DNA of 64,000 bases from CBDFKV01 sp965249035 (GCA_965249035.1 CBDFKV010000006.1:434001-498000); one strand, 5' to 3'; shown: positions 39,068 through 48,080, counted from the stretch's first letter. The notes: a model not told the origin generated them from the sequence alone. Translations and numbers: made by a program.

Positions 39068-39832
39068 CTAAAATCTCAACGACAGGCAACTCAATCCACC
39101 GTCCAACTTTTGAAATTCGGACATTTCCAACTCAATGATCGAATAGCCTAAATCAGCAATTCTCTGCCGGGTTTTCGGATAGCCGCTGGGCGTGATGACG
39201 GTCCCATTAATCCAAACACTATTGGCTGCGTAGCTTTCACTGTCAGGCACGATGACCAGGTTAAATGGGGCAAACTCAGGGTTATTCAAGCACTCGCCGC
39301 ATACCAATAAATTATTATTCTCGAGATAGGATACACCGGTTTTCAGGTGCAGCATTTCTCCCATGTTGACGACACTGCCTGTCATTTCATATTGGTTTAA
39401 TAAGTCAATGAGTTGCTGCGCTCCAGCATTGTTAGTTCGTGATGACAGCCCGATATAAAAATGATCACCTACCATCATAATATCCCCCGCTTCGACAGTC
39501 CCAGGCGCTCGAATCTGTTCTACCTTGGCATAAAATTCACGCATCACCGGCTCTACAGTCGCGACTTCACCACGCCGCGATAGCGCGCCAGGGTTTGTCA
39601 TAATGGCACAGTGCGGGGTCAGCAGCGCTGTATCTTCAATAAAAGTCGAATCAGGATAGTTCTCGTCTGCTTCCAACACCGTGACTGCCAGCCCACAAGT
39701 CTCGAGTGCCTGAATATAGGCTTGATGCTGAATTAGCGCCTGCTTGAAATCAGGCACACCAAGGGTTGCGCTGGTCAAACCATCAACCATGCTAGCACTT
39801 GGCGTTCGAACAATAGCTCTGGTAAAACGCAT
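39068..39832 (-). CDS. Dimethylarginine dimethylaminohydrolase-like amidinohydrolase
   Basis: Guanidine-modifying alpha/beta-propeller enzyme of 254 residues. The substrate loop FIEDTALL, catalytic His in LHLKTGVSYL and C-terminal nucleophile Cys in DGGLSCLSLRF match DDAH, which hydrolyses methylated arginines to citrulline. The reading frame is open upstream to 40033, but that part overlaps the GFA-like gene and is not DDAH-like; the ATG at 39832 (MRFTRAIVRTPS) is the family start. Confidence 0.9.
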   Translation of the reverse strand: MRFTRAIVRTPSASMVDGLTSATLGVPDFKQALIQHQAYIQALETCGLAVTVLEADENYPDSTFIEDTALLTPHCAIMTNPGALSRRGEVATVEPVMREFYAKVEQIRAPGTVEAGDIMMVGDHFYIGLSSRTNNAGAQQLIDLLNQYEMTGSVVNMGEMLHLKTGVSYLENNNLLVCGECLNNPEFAPFNLVIVPDSESYAANSVWINGTVITPSGYPKTRQRIADLGYSIIELEMSEFQKLDGGLSCLSLRF

Positions 39833-39884
39833 ACTAATCAATCCTGTATAAACTAACCCGATCAAGCACAGCCTATCGCGATGG

Positions 39885-40298
39885 CTACTTAGCTTTTCTC
39901 CGTGGTGGGAATTGGTCGTACTTGGCCAGGTCACACAATTCTTGGTACCACGGCGCTCTGGATTCCCAAAATATTCGCCGTTTTGGGCGAATGCCAGGGT
40001 CTTCGTCCAATGTCCCCGCGGGCACCACCACATTCATCCCACCCTTAACCACCCAAGGCAATGACGAGCCGCAATTCTTGCAAAAGCTCGACGCGAAATA
40101 TTTGGCCGTTGGGTGCTCAAATCGCCCTAATTGCTGCTCACCACTCAGCCACCTAAATTGCTCAGGTGGAACAAAAATATTCGGCGCATAAGCACTGCCA
40201 CTCACCTTACGACAACGCGAGCAATGACAGTATTGAAACGTCCGAAATGGTGGATCGATCTCGTACGTTACTGTGCCACACAAACAACTACCTTTCAT
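39885..40298 (-). CDS. GFA/CENP-V-family zinc protein
   Basis: A 137-residue protein of the glutathione-dependent formaldehyde-activating fold. Zinc-binding cysteines lie in GSCLCGTVTYEI, QYCHCSRCRKVSG and SSFCKNCGSSLPW. The family name rests on one enzyme whose activity is disputed; the function of most members is unknown. It lies 52 bases upstream of the DDAH-like gene on the same strand. Confidence 0.92.
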   Translation of the reverse strand: MKGSCLCGTVTYEIDPPFRTFQYCHCSRCRKVSGSAYAPNIFVPPEQFRWLSGEQQLGRFEHPTAKYFASSFCKNCGSSLPWVVKGGMNVVVPAGTLDEDPGIRPKRRIFWESRAPWYQELCDLAKYDQFPPRRKAK

Positions 40299-40373
40299 TG
40301 ACTTACCCCATTTTCTAATTAGATCAGCTCAATACTAAGTGATTGGCATCAATCGCGAAACTCCCACGTAAAC

Positions 40374-40748
40374 CTAATTACTCACCCGTGTCTCAACCTC
40401 AACACAGTCATGAATCGTATTGTGAATCGTGCAATGATGGGCGACCCGCTGCCCAGCTTTCAGGCGCTTTTCGGGTAACGATGGCCAGTGGATATTCATC
40501 TCAATCTTGCTAAATCGGGAGGGTGGACCATCAAATTCCCAGCTTAACGCCATAGTAATCGTATCCGGATCAGCGTCAAAGCGTTCACCGTAGACCGCCA
40601 GCACCGAAAACGTACACCGTGCCAGCGAAGCCACAAACATAGCCAAGGCAGTAAATTCGAGGGCGGGGTTAGCGCCGCTGATATCAAAACCTTCGGCATC
40701 AAACGCCGACAATTCAAGTGCATGGGCTTTGGGCAAATGTATTTTCAT
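40374..40748 (-). CDS. OsmC-family protein
   Basis: A 124-residue OsmC/Ohr-fold protein. The two conserved cysteines are in ARCTFSVLAVYGE and in the C-terminal HDCVEVETRV; paired, they reduce organic hydroperoxides in this family. Another cysteine lies in HHCTIHNTI. Whether it is OsmC-like or a YhfA-type relative cannot be decided. It is 75 bases upstream of the GFA gene and may share its transcript. Confidence 0.85.
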   Translation of the reverse strand: MKIHLPKAHALELSAFDAEGFDISGANPALEFTALAMFVASLARCTFSVLAVYGERFDADPDTITMALSWEFDGPPSRFSKIEMNIHWPSLPEKRLKAGQRVAHHCTIHNTIHDCVEVETRVSN

Positions 40749-40940
40749 GGTCCAGACAGATTACTAAAACGGCCCGAATTGTAGCGCACACCTATGTATC
40801 GCATGCGCCGTAACGACAAAAGAAAGGCCGTGATGCCACCTAAAACACCATTCTGAACTATCAAATTTGCAGCTTGTCCCAATATTATCTAAACTGAGCA
40901 TCAAATTTGCTTGGCATAGCCTTGGAGGGTGTTATTAGCA

Positions 40941-41870
40941 ATGCTGCAAACGATACGTGATGTGATAGGGAAACGCTTGATCGCTTGGCTGAATAAGCCT
41001 CGCGATGTCTATGGCGGTTCTTTGTCCGACTTCGAGCGATTGAGTCAGGAAATTCTGCCAGGTGATGTGCTGTTGGTTGAAGGAAAAACCCAAGTCAGCC
41101 AAATCATCCAGATGGTGACTCACAGTCGTTGGTCACATTCAGCCTTATACGTGGGTAAATTGACTGAAATACAGGAGCACCTCCCCAATGAGTTTGACCA
41201 ATCAGGATTGAAAACCGACAAGAGTTACGTCATCGAAGCGGAACTGGGCAAAGGCACCATCCTCACCCCACTAGATGCCTATCACGATTTCCGCTCTCGG
41301 GTCTGTCGCCCTATCGGCATTACCGGCCATGATCGTCAACGCGTGTGCCGCTATGCCCTACACCGACTGGGTGCGGGTTACAACGTACGTCAGCTCGCCG
41401 ATCTGGCACGGTTTTTATTCCCCTACGGCATATTACCGCGTACTTGGCGCTCTACTCTGTTTCAGCATAACGCCGGACCGGAAACCAAAATTGTCTGCTC
41501 AACCCTAATCGCTGATGCTTTTCAAATGGTCAGCTTTCCAGTGCTGCCCATTTATTCCAAGGGCTCATCGGGGAAAAATCGCTTATTCAAACGTAATTCG
41601 CGCCTGTTTGCTCCGTCTGATTTCGATATCTCACCCTTCTTTAATATCGTCAAATTCCCTTATTTTTCGAGCGCAGAACCGCGCTATTACCGTTACTTAC
41701 CATGGGCAGAACGACACGAAGAATCGCCCGCAGAACACGACCCGGAAATTGCGACGCAGTACCGCCCCCAGCTAGAAGAGACAGCTGAACCGATTCAAAC
41801 CAGTGACGAGACTGACCCAGCCGATACTGCAACTGATCAGCCCGAACTCAATATCAAAGGAGTGATCTAG
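40941..41870 (+). CDS. Permuted papain-like (YiiX/NlpC-P60 superfamily) protein
   Basis: A 309-residue cytoplasmic-looking protein with the circularly permuted NlpC/P60 arrangement. A GDVLLVEG strand is followed by the catalytic His H66 in RWSHSALYVG; the nucleophile Cys C186 is in IVCSTLIADAF. Related proteins (YiiX, LRAT) include lipid hydrolases and acyltransferases. The C-terminal 60 residues are acidic and probably disordered. GGAGG at 40924-40928 precedes both a GTG (40929, no spacing) and the ATG at 40941, which I prefer. An acyl-CoA synthetase follows 67 bases downstream. Confidence 0.8.
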   Translation: MLQTIRDVIGKRLIAWLNKPRDVYGGSLSDFERLSQEILPGDVLLVEGKTQVSQIIQMVTHSRWSHSALYVGKLTEIQEHLPNEFDQSGLKTDKSYVIEAELGKGTILTPLDAYHDFRSRVCRPIGITGHDRQRVCRYALHRLGAGYNVRQLADLARFLFPYGILPRTWRSTLFQHNAGPETKIVCSTLIADAFQMVSFPVLPIYSKGSSGKNRLFKRNSRLFAPSDFDISPFFNIVKFPYFSSAEPRYYRYLPWAERHEESPAEHDPEIATQYRPQLEETAEPIQTSDETDPADTATDQPELNIKGVI

Positions 41871-41937
41871 GTATCTTAGATATTTTTGGTATTAATACTT
41901 GGCGTGACCAAATCAACCCCAACCGGAGCAGGATGCA

Positions 41938-43764
41938 ATGATGACCAATCACAATAGTTACGCTGGATTTGACGAATCAGCGGTGCCACCACACATGATC
42001 ACGCTCAGCGAAGCACAAACGCTGGATGGCCTGTTTCGCTGCCGGGTTGAGCGAACACCTGATGCTGAAGCCTATCGAGATTTCAATGCTATCACGCAAA
42101 GCTGGGAAGCGATGAGTTGGCAACAAGTAGCCGATCAAGTCGCGCGCTGGCAAGCTGCCCTGGAAGCGGAAGGCTTCCGAGCAGGTGATCGGGTCGCCGT
42201 GATGATGGAAAACTGCGTCCATTGGCCGATATTCGACCAAGCTGCGTTGGGAATGGGCTTAGTGGTAGTCCCGCTGTTTTCTAATGATCGTGCTGATAAT
42301 GTGGCCTTTGTTCTGAACAATTCCGGCGCAACATTTCTGCTCATAAAAACCCAAGAACAAGCTGATTGCCTAAAAAAAATTGCGGATCAGATCACCCATA
42401 TAAAAGTCCGCTCGGTTCAGCCTGTCGACATCACCGACCTTGATATCCAAGCCATCGAAACCTGGCTGCCCGAACAGGGCAAGGCAATTGTCAGCGAACA
42501 CGCAGCCGACGACCTAGCCAGTATTGTGTATACCTCAGGCACTACCGGTGCGCCTAAAGGTGTGATGCTCAGCCACAAAAACATGCTGTGGAATGCCTGG
42601 GCGGGTTTACACAGTATGATGCTTTACCCAGAAGACCAGCATTTATCATTCCTGCCACTGTCGCATACCTTGGAGCGCACGGTCGGCTATTATTTGCCGA
42701 TGATGGTTGGTTCAAAAGTTGCCTATAACCGTTCTATCCCGGAGCTGGGTGAAGATTTGCAAATCATTCAGCCGACGATTCTAATCGCAGTGCCACGCAT
42801 TTTTGAGCGCGTGTATGCCAAAATTCAGGAAAAACTGGAGACCGGCTCTACCATCAGTCGCTTCCTGTTCGAACAGGCCGTTGCGCTGGGTTGGCACGAT
42901 TTCTTGATGCAACAAGACAAAGCATCATCACGCCTACGGCAAATTTTCAGGCCTTTACTGGATAAACTGGTTGGCAAAAAAGTTCGCGACCGTCTAGGTG
43001 GAAAAGTCCGCATCGCAATTGCCGGCGGCGCGCCCATGTCGAGCGAAATTTCGAAAGTCTTTATCGGCCTGGGCGTGCCTATTTATCAAGGCTATGGGCT
43101 TACCGAAACCAGCCCTATTTTGAGCGTTAACCGCGAAGACAAAAACGACCCATCGAGTGTTGGCGCCCTCTTACGGGATGTCGAAGTGCGCGTTGACGAA
43201 AACAGTGGTGAGCTAATCGTCAGGAGCCCCGGTGTTATGCAGGGTTATTGGGATCGCCCAAACGCCACTGCCGAAACAATTTCAGAAGATGGTTGGCTGC
43301 AAACCGGTGATATCGCCAAATTCGACAATGGTTTTCTCTATATTACCGGCCGGTTAAAAGACATCCTGGTGCTCGCCAACGGCGAAAAAATACCACCCGC
43401 TGATATTGAGTCAGCCTTGATCCTGGACCCCTTGATCGAGCAAACATTATTGGTCGGCGAAGGTCGTCCCTTTCTCACAGCGCTGGTTAACCTCAATGAG
43501 GAAGAAAGGCAGCGCTATGTCAAAACGCTAAGAGCCTATGGCGATGACCAGCAAAATCGCGCCTTGGTTCAAAAAGAGATAGACCGACGCATTCATAAGC
43601 GTCTTAAAAATTTCCCTGGCCACGCGAGGATTTACAAAACGGCGGTTATCGACGAGGAATGGTCGATCGATAATGAACTCCTGACACCGACGCTGAAAGC
43701 ACGGCGCCCTAAAATTTTACAACGCTATGAGCAAGAAATCGAGGCCATGTATCAAGGCCATTAA
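41938..43764 (+). CDS. Long-chain fatty-acid-CoA ligase (AMP-forming)
   Basis: Activates fatty acids to acyl-CoA in two steps through acyl-AMP. The 608-residue length and layout match the FAA1-type subfamily (COG1022) rather than E. coli FadD. Motifs are the P-loop YTSGTTGAPKGVMLSHKNM, the A5 motif YQGYGLTETSP, and GWLQTGDIAKFDNGFLYITGRLKDILVLANGEK with its lysine near the C-terminal hinge. AGGA lies seven bases ahead of the start. The stop codon is inside a tandem repeat. Confidence 0.94.
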   Translation: MMTNHNSYAGFDESAVPPHMITLSEAQTLDGLFRCRVERTPDAEAYRDFNAITQSWEAMSWQQVADQVARWQAALEAEGFRAGDRVAVMMENCVHWPIFDQAALGMGLVVVPLFSNDRADNVAFVLNNSGATFLLIKTQEQADCLKKIADQITHIKVRSVQPVDITDLDIQAIETWLPEQGKAIVSEHAADDLASIVYTSGTTGAPKGVMLSHKNMLWNAWAGLHSMMLYPEDQHLSFLPLSHTLERTVGYYLPMMVGSKVAYNRSIPELGEDLQIIQPTILIAVPRIFERVYAKIQEKLETGSTISRFLFEQAVALGWHDFLMQQDKASSRLRQIFRPLLDKLVGKKVRDRLGGKVRIAIAGGAPMSSEISKVFIGLGVPIYQGYGLTETSPILSVNREDKNDPSSVGALLRDVEVRVDENSGELIVRSPGVMQGYWDRPNATAETISEDGWLQTGDIAKFDNGFLYITGRLKDILVLANGEKIPPADIESALILDPLIEQTLLVGEGRPFLTALVNLNEEERQRYVKTLRAYGDDQQNRALVQKEIDRRIHKRLKNFPGHARIYKTAVIDEEWSIDNELLTPTLKARRPKILQRYEQEIEAMYQGH

Positions 43765-43802
43765 TCAAGGCTATTAATCAAAGCTATTAATCAAGGCCAT
43801 CA
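43751..43802. repeat. Four tandem copies of a 13-bp unit across the acyl-CoA ligase stop codon
   Basis: Units atcaaggccatta, atcaaggctatta, atcaaagctatta and atcaaggccatca follow each other without gap. The first unit encodes the protein's last residues and includes most of the stop codon; the other three are outside the gene. The unit length is not a multiple of three. Confidence 0.95.
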
Positions 43803-43885
43803 ATTTGGCATTGGCACGCTGCCAGCTACTGAAAAACGGCGGCTAACGGGTTACACTTCCCGGCTATTTTACTATCGATAATTGC

Positions 43886-44515
43886 ATGAAATACCGAATA
43901 GTTCCGGTCACGCCGTTTGAACAAAACGCCTGCGTCATTTGGTGTGAAGACACTATGGAGGGCGCGATTACTGACCCTGGCGGCGACTTACCTCGATTGC
44001 TTGATGCGGTCAAAGAAGAAGGCGTTACCCTGACCAAAATCTTGCTCACGCATGGTCATATTGACCACGTCGGTTATACCAAAGCGTTGGCAGAACAAAC
44101 TGATTTGCCCATTATTGGGCCTCATCCAGACGATGATTTCTTGTTGACCACACTGGATCAATTCGCCGGCATGACCATGCTCACGCACTCCGGTGAGTTC
44201 TCTCCTGATCAATGGCTTAGCGATGGTGATACGGTCAAACTCGGCAATCTAAAACTGGACGTGGTGCACTGCCCTGGACACACCCCCGGCCACATCGTTT
44301 TTATTTCGCAAGCTAGTAAGCTCGCGATCGTTGGCGATGTTTTGTTTCAAGGCTCAATCGGACGTACTGATTTCCCGCGCGGCAATCATGCCGACTTAAT
44401 CAACTCAATCAAAGCTAAATTGCTGCCGTTGGGTGATGATATTCAGTTTATCCCTGGTCACGGCCCTATATCGACCTTCGGTCAAGAGCGTTTACATAAT
44501 CCATTCTTGCTTTGA
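43886..44515 (+). CDS. YcbL-type metallo-beta-lactamase-fold hydrolase
   Basis: A 209-residue glyoxalase-II-like hydrolase. The metal motif THGHIDHVG, then HCPGHTPGHIVF, VGDVLFQGSIGRTDFP and FIPGHGP, gives the full binuclear site. E. coli YcbL and Salmonella YcbL are type II glyoxalases with low activity; persulfide dioxygenases are also relatives. The stop codon overlaps the TTG start of mltA. Confidence 0.93.
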   Translation: MKYRIVPVTPFEQNACVIWCEDTMEGAITDPGGDLPRLLDAVKEEGVTLTKILLTHGHIDHVGYTKALAEQTDLPIIGPHPDDDFLLTTLDQFAGMTMLTHSGEFSPDQWLSDGDTVKLGNLKLDVVHCPGHTPGHIVFISQASKLAIVGDVLFQGSIGRTDFPRGNHADLINSIKAKLLPLGDDIQFIPGHGPISTFGQERLHNPFLL

Positions 44516-45654
44516 TACGAAACCACTTTTGGCTAAGCCTCGCCTTGTTATTGGCGCTCAGTGCCTGTGATCAGGAACCGCTTGAACCCACCGAACCCCG
44601 GTCTGATCCGCCAAAACTGGTTTCCTGGGCTGATCTACCAGGCTGGAATCAAGACCAACACGCCGAAGTTTGGCCTGCGCTGTTGAACAATTGCAACAAA
44701 TTGGGCACAGAACCCGACTGGGAAACCATCTGCGCGGCGGCACAAGCACTTAATACTCCTGATAACGCTGCTGCCAAAGCTTTCTTCGAGGCTCATTTTC
44801 AACCCTACCGATTGTTGGCAGACAATGGCAAAGAAGACGGCTTAATTACTGGCTATTACGAGCCCTTATTACACGGCAGTTTAGAGCCGGATGACCGCCA
44901 TCAATTTGCCTTGTATCAACGCCCTGATTCATTGCTGATAGTCGATCTTGATGAGCTATACCCCGACCTGAAGGGCAAACGGGTTCGTGGCCGCATTGAA
45001 GGCAATAAAGTCGTGCCATTTTATAACCGCACCGAAATCGATGGCAGTGAAGCTCCGCTTAAAGGACAGGAATTGCTATGGGTTGATGATTTGGCAGAAG
45101 CCTTTTTCCTGCAAGTGCAGGGTTCAGGGCGGGTGGAATTACCGGATGGTCGTATTGTGGGCGTTGGCTATGCCGATCAAAATGGTCACGCCTATCGCTC
45201 GATTGGAAAAGTGCTCATCGATCGTCAAGAAATCGCACGCGAAGACGTTAGCTTATTCAGCATCAATGATTGGTTAACCAACCACCCTGACCAAGCTACC
45301 GAGTTACTCAACCAAAATCCCAGCTATGTATTTTTCAGTCTACGTGAAGACGTCGACCAAGGTCCGATTGGATCGCTGAACACTCCGCTAACCCCGATGC
45401 GTAGCATCGCCGTTGACCGCGACATGATTCCATTAGGTAGTTTGATATGGCTTGATACAACTTCTCCAGTTAGCGGCAAGCCATTGCAACATCTGGTGTT
45501 TGCACAAGACACCGGCGGTGCTATCAAAGGTGAGCTGCGGGCGGATTTGTTCTGGGGCACCGGCGACCAAGCCGAGCAAGGTGCGGGTACGATGAAGCAG
45601 CGCGGCGCCTTTTATCGACTGAAACCCAGTGCTGGCACACACACAGCCCAGTAG
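44512..45654 (+). CDS. mltA: Membrane-bound lytic murein transglycosylase A
   Basis: Outer-membrane lipoprotein that cleaves glycan strands with formation of 1,6-anhydro-MurNAc. The N-terminus has a lipobox LSAC (Cys at residue 19). The MltA domain contains GLITGYYEPLLHGS, the barrel segment VQGSGRVELPDG and the 3D domain VDRDMIPLGSLIWLDT...AQDTGGAIKG, whose last aspartate is the proposed catalytic acid. The 380 residues fit the family. The start is a TTG in a TTGA overlap with the upstream hydrolase gene, implying coupled translation. Confidence 0.93.
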   Translation: MIRNHFWLSLALLLALSACDQEPLEPTEPRSDPPKLVSWADLPGWNQDQHAEVWPALLNNCNKLGTEPDWETICAAAQALNTPDNAAAKAFFEAHFQPYRLLADNGKEDGLITGYYEPLLHGSLEPDDRHQFALYQRPDSLLIVDLDELYPDLKGKRVRGRIEGNKVVPFYNRTEIDGSEAPLKGQELLWVDDLAEAFFLQVQGSGRVELPDGRIVGVGYADQNGHAYRSIGKVLIDRQEIAREDVSLFSINDWLTNHPDQATELLNQNPSYVFFSLREDVDQGPIGSLNTPLTPMRSIAVDRDMIPLGSLIWLDTTSPVSGKPLQHLVFAQDTGGAIKGELRADLFWGTGDQAEQGAGTMKQRGAFYRLKPSAGTHTAQ

Positions 45655-45742
45655 AACCTCTAATTGCCAGCCAATAGCGCTTGAACGCACCGCTGCAAAG
45701 ACATAAACTGTGCTAACCGATTCAAGCAAATAAGGTTATACA

Positions 45743-46249
45743 ATGATTACTATCGACGAGATTATGACCCCCAACCCGGTTTGTCTAAAACTGACTGACA
45801 CCTTGGGAGACGCCCATGATCTCATGGAGAATAAACATATTCATCACATCCCCATTATTGATGATCAGTCTCGTTTGCTGGGTTTGGTCACTCATCGTGA
45901 TGTACTTGCGGCAAGTGGTTCGGTGCTGCGCGCAAACCCGTCGGATAAAAGTGACACGCCCCTGGCTCAAATCATGGTCGAAGACGTTGTTGCCGCGTCA
46001 CCCAGCTCAAGTACTCTGAAAGCCGCTCAATACATCCACGGCTCTCGTAACGGCTGCTTGCCTATCGTTGACGATGAAAAAGTGGTCGGGATTGTGACTG
46101 AATATGATTTTGTTGAAGTGGCTATGAACTTGCTAGAACGACGCAAGGCAAAGGACTATGCCAGCGATGAAATTGAAACCTTTGATGACCCTAATGACGA
46201 TATCTCTTCCTTGGATATCGATACATCTTCTGCGCGCGATTGGGACTAA
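45743..46249 (+). CDS. Paired CBS-domain protein
   Basis: A 168-residue protein made of two CBS motifs (MTPNPVCLKLTDTLGDA...LGLVTHRDVL and MVEDVVAASPSSSTLKAA...VVGIVTEYDFVEVAMNL), then an acidic tail. Such stand-alone Bateman modules bind adenine nucleotides and regulate partners; the partner here is unknown. AAGGTT at 45733-45738 is a fair ribosome site. It is the last gene on the plus strand before the convergent lipoprotein gene. Confidence 0.9.
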   Translation: MITIDEIMTPNPVCLKLTDTLGDAHDLMENKHIHHIPIIDDQSRLLGLVTHRDVLAASGSVLRANPSDKSDTPLAQIMVEDVVAASPSSSTLKAAQYIHGSRNGCLPIVDDEKVVGIVTEYDFVEVAMNLLERRKAKDYASDEIETFDDPNDDISSLDIDTSSARDWD

Positions 46250-46314
46250 AACCAGATCAAGCAAAGCGGCATCCCCTAGCCTGGATCATCCCATAACCCC
46301 TAGTGTATGATGGC

Positions 46315-46776
46315 TTAGCGATAAAACAGGGCCTTATCGACTTGCATTCTGGCTTTATCCACTTCATAGCGCATCGACTTACCCAAGCCTGAGCGCAATA
46401 CGCCCACTACCTGACCATCCTTGATTTCGGGTAATAGCAAGGCGCGAAACACCACCACATAGTGCGTTTCATTCTCGGTAAATCCTATTTTGTAGTGCTT
46501 CAATTCCTTTTGCGCGGCGCTTAAATCGTCGCGCGCTGAAAAATCGGCCAAAACAATTGGCCAGACTTGAAGATAATTCCCGGCAAGCATGCGATCTTGC
46601 TCAAATAAAAAGTCGGTTTCCTTGATCGGCGCACATTCGTAACCGTCTTGCAGCGTGCAGTCGCCAGCGTTGGCGCTGACATAGCTAAGTGCTTGTTCAT
46701 GCAACGAATTACTCATAGCACATGCCGACAAAACCAGCCCGATCAACCCGCTGGATAGAGCAATATGTTTGTTCAT
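46315..46776 (-). CDS. Small lipoprotein coupled to the JAMM-like protein
   Basis: A 153-residue predicted lipoprotein: hydrophobic leader with lipobox LSAC (C19), then a pair of cysteines (C40 and C48) that could form a disulfide, then a mixed alpha/beta domain with a KHYKIGFTENETHYVVVFRALLLPE strand pair. I recognise no family. The start codon shares one base with the stop of the upstream 434-residue protein (TAATG), so the two are translated together. It may anchor, chaperone or inhibit its partner. Confidence 0.75.
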   Translation of the reverse strand: MNKHIALSSGLIGLVLSACAMSNSLHEQALSYVSANAGDCTLQDGYECAPIKETDFLFEQDRMLAGNYLQVWPIVLADFSARDDLSAAQKELKHYKIGFTENETHYVVVFRALLLPEIKDGQVVGVLRSGLGKSMRYEVDKARMQVDKALFYR

Positions 46777-48080
46777 TAGTTGGCAATTTTCCCCAGTTCA
46801 CTGACTTTTCTCCCGCTATAGTCGTGCCAAAGCATACGACCAGCCGGCGTGCCCAAATAACCGTCAATCTCATAGTACTGGTCAACGGTGATATCTTGTG
46901 GGGAAAAAACTTCATTGGCATAACGTGGGTCGGGGCCACCGTGTGTATGAAAGCTCGCTGTGGCTGTATTCCCTGCAGGGATTAGGCTAAATGGAATTTG
47001 AACACTATCAATATCGCCCGTGGTCACTGATGTGGCCGCATATCGACCATCCGGGGTACGATATATCAAGCCCCCATATTCGCGGTTTTCTCGCACCGAA
47101 CGCGGGTTATATTTATTCAACACATTACGCGCGGCAGTGTGTTGCTCAGCATTTCTATCAGAACTGTCCTGGCTGCTGGATCCGGAGCTCAATACCAGCG
47201 CCGCACCCAGTGCAGCTGCACCGATAGCAACAGTGCGATTAACTCCTGCTTTCTTTGCATCTTCCTCCGTTTGGTCGGTCGCGTATAAACCATACGAAGC
47301 ACCCAGTGAACGTTCATAATTGAACATCAGGCGTGAGCCATCGACATCATCAATGAGTGGGTTTTGGTTACGCTGCCACCTCAACTCAAACCGATCAACC
47401 GCAGTCGGGGTAAAGCCCAATTGCCATTGCGTAGCGCGAGCACCAGCGGTACTTTCGAGCATTTGTAAGCTCGCATCAAAGTCCGCCCATCCCAGGTTTA
47501 AATCCAAGCCATGACCCGCCACTTCATTACCACGATAAGATCTTAGCAAGACCGCTTGTCCAGCACCGACTTGCAAGCCACTAAACCAGGTACTGCGATC
47601 TTCCACCCCATCAGACTGAATGCGCACTAAACCCGCAGCGGTCGTAACAGAATCGCTGAATTGGTGCAGCATAGACGCACCATGATATTGAAACTCTAGC
47701 CGACTACCGCCGTGAAAATAATAAGGGTCTGTTCCGGCGAATGCATGCTCAACCTGAGAATAGCCATCGCCCTGCCCCGATATTAGTGACAATTGGTTCT
47801 GACCTGACTGCACACCCAATTGCAGACGTTGCTCGTCCTGAGCAATTAAACTGGATATTTGCCATGGTTGACTAGCGCTGGTGAAATCAAATTGCACACT
47901 CGCATGCGAGTCGCCTAATGAGCCGGGGCGTTGGTATTCGAAAGAACGTATTTCAATCCCTGACGGGTCGCTGCCGACCTGCAATGGTTTGGATTGATTG
48001 GCCCAATCTGCGGCGCCTGCAACGCTTGATAACAGTGTGGCGCTAAGAATACAGCTGTGAATAAGTCGTTTGAAATCCAT
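46776..48080 (-). CDS. Exported beta-rich protein with C-terminal JAMM-like (DUF4329-like) domain
   Basis: A 434-residue exported protein in three parts. After a signal peptide (residues 1-23), residues 40-262 are rich in alternating beta strands, ending with aromatic RLMFNYERSLG, as in outer-membrane barrels. A glycine/alanine helix at 284-299 (IGAAALGAALVLSSG) forms a link. The C-terminal 115 residues look like DUF4329, known to me from polymorphic-toxin tips. They carry a JAMM-type set: E334 in EYGGLIY, H378 and H380 in SFHTHGG, S393 and D396 in FSPQD. That predicts a zinc-dependent peptidase or isopeptidase. No similar family covers the N-terminal part to my knowledge. The downstream lipoprotein gene is translationally coupled. 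Confidence 0.72.
   Translation of the reverse strand: MDFKRLIHSCILSATLLSSVAGAADWANQSKPLQVGSDPSGIEIRSFEYQRPGSLGDSHASVQFDFTSASQPWQISSLIAQDEQRLQLGVQSGQNQLSLISGQGDGYSQVEHAFAGTDPYYFHGGSRLEFQYHGASMLHQFSDSVTTAAGLVRIQSDGVEDRSTWFSGLQVGAGQAVLLRSYRGNEVAGHGLDLNLGWADFDASLQMLESTAGARATQWQLGFTPTAVDRFELRWQRNQNPLIDDVDGSRLMFNYERSLGASYGLYATDQTEEDAKKAGVNRTVAIGAAALGAALVLSSGSSSQDSSDRNAEQHTAARNVLNKYNPRSVRENREYGGLIYRTPDGRYAATSVTTGDIDSVQIPFSLIPAGNTATASFHTHGGPDPRYANEVFSPQDITVDQYYEIDGYLGTPAGRMLWHDYSGRKVSELGKIAN

Noticed and set aside
39833..40033. Upstream extension of the DDAH-like reading frame
   Set aside because: It overlaps the start of the GFA-fold protein's C-terminal coding DNA, has no DDAH similarity, and the family N-terminus begins at the ATG at 39832.
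46315..48080. Classical contact-dependent or Rhs toxin-immunity locus
   Set aside because: No Rhs/YD repeats, two-partner secretion gene, or type VI genes nearby, and the carrier is short with its own signal peptide. I keep it as a JAMM-like envelope protein with a lipoprotein partner.
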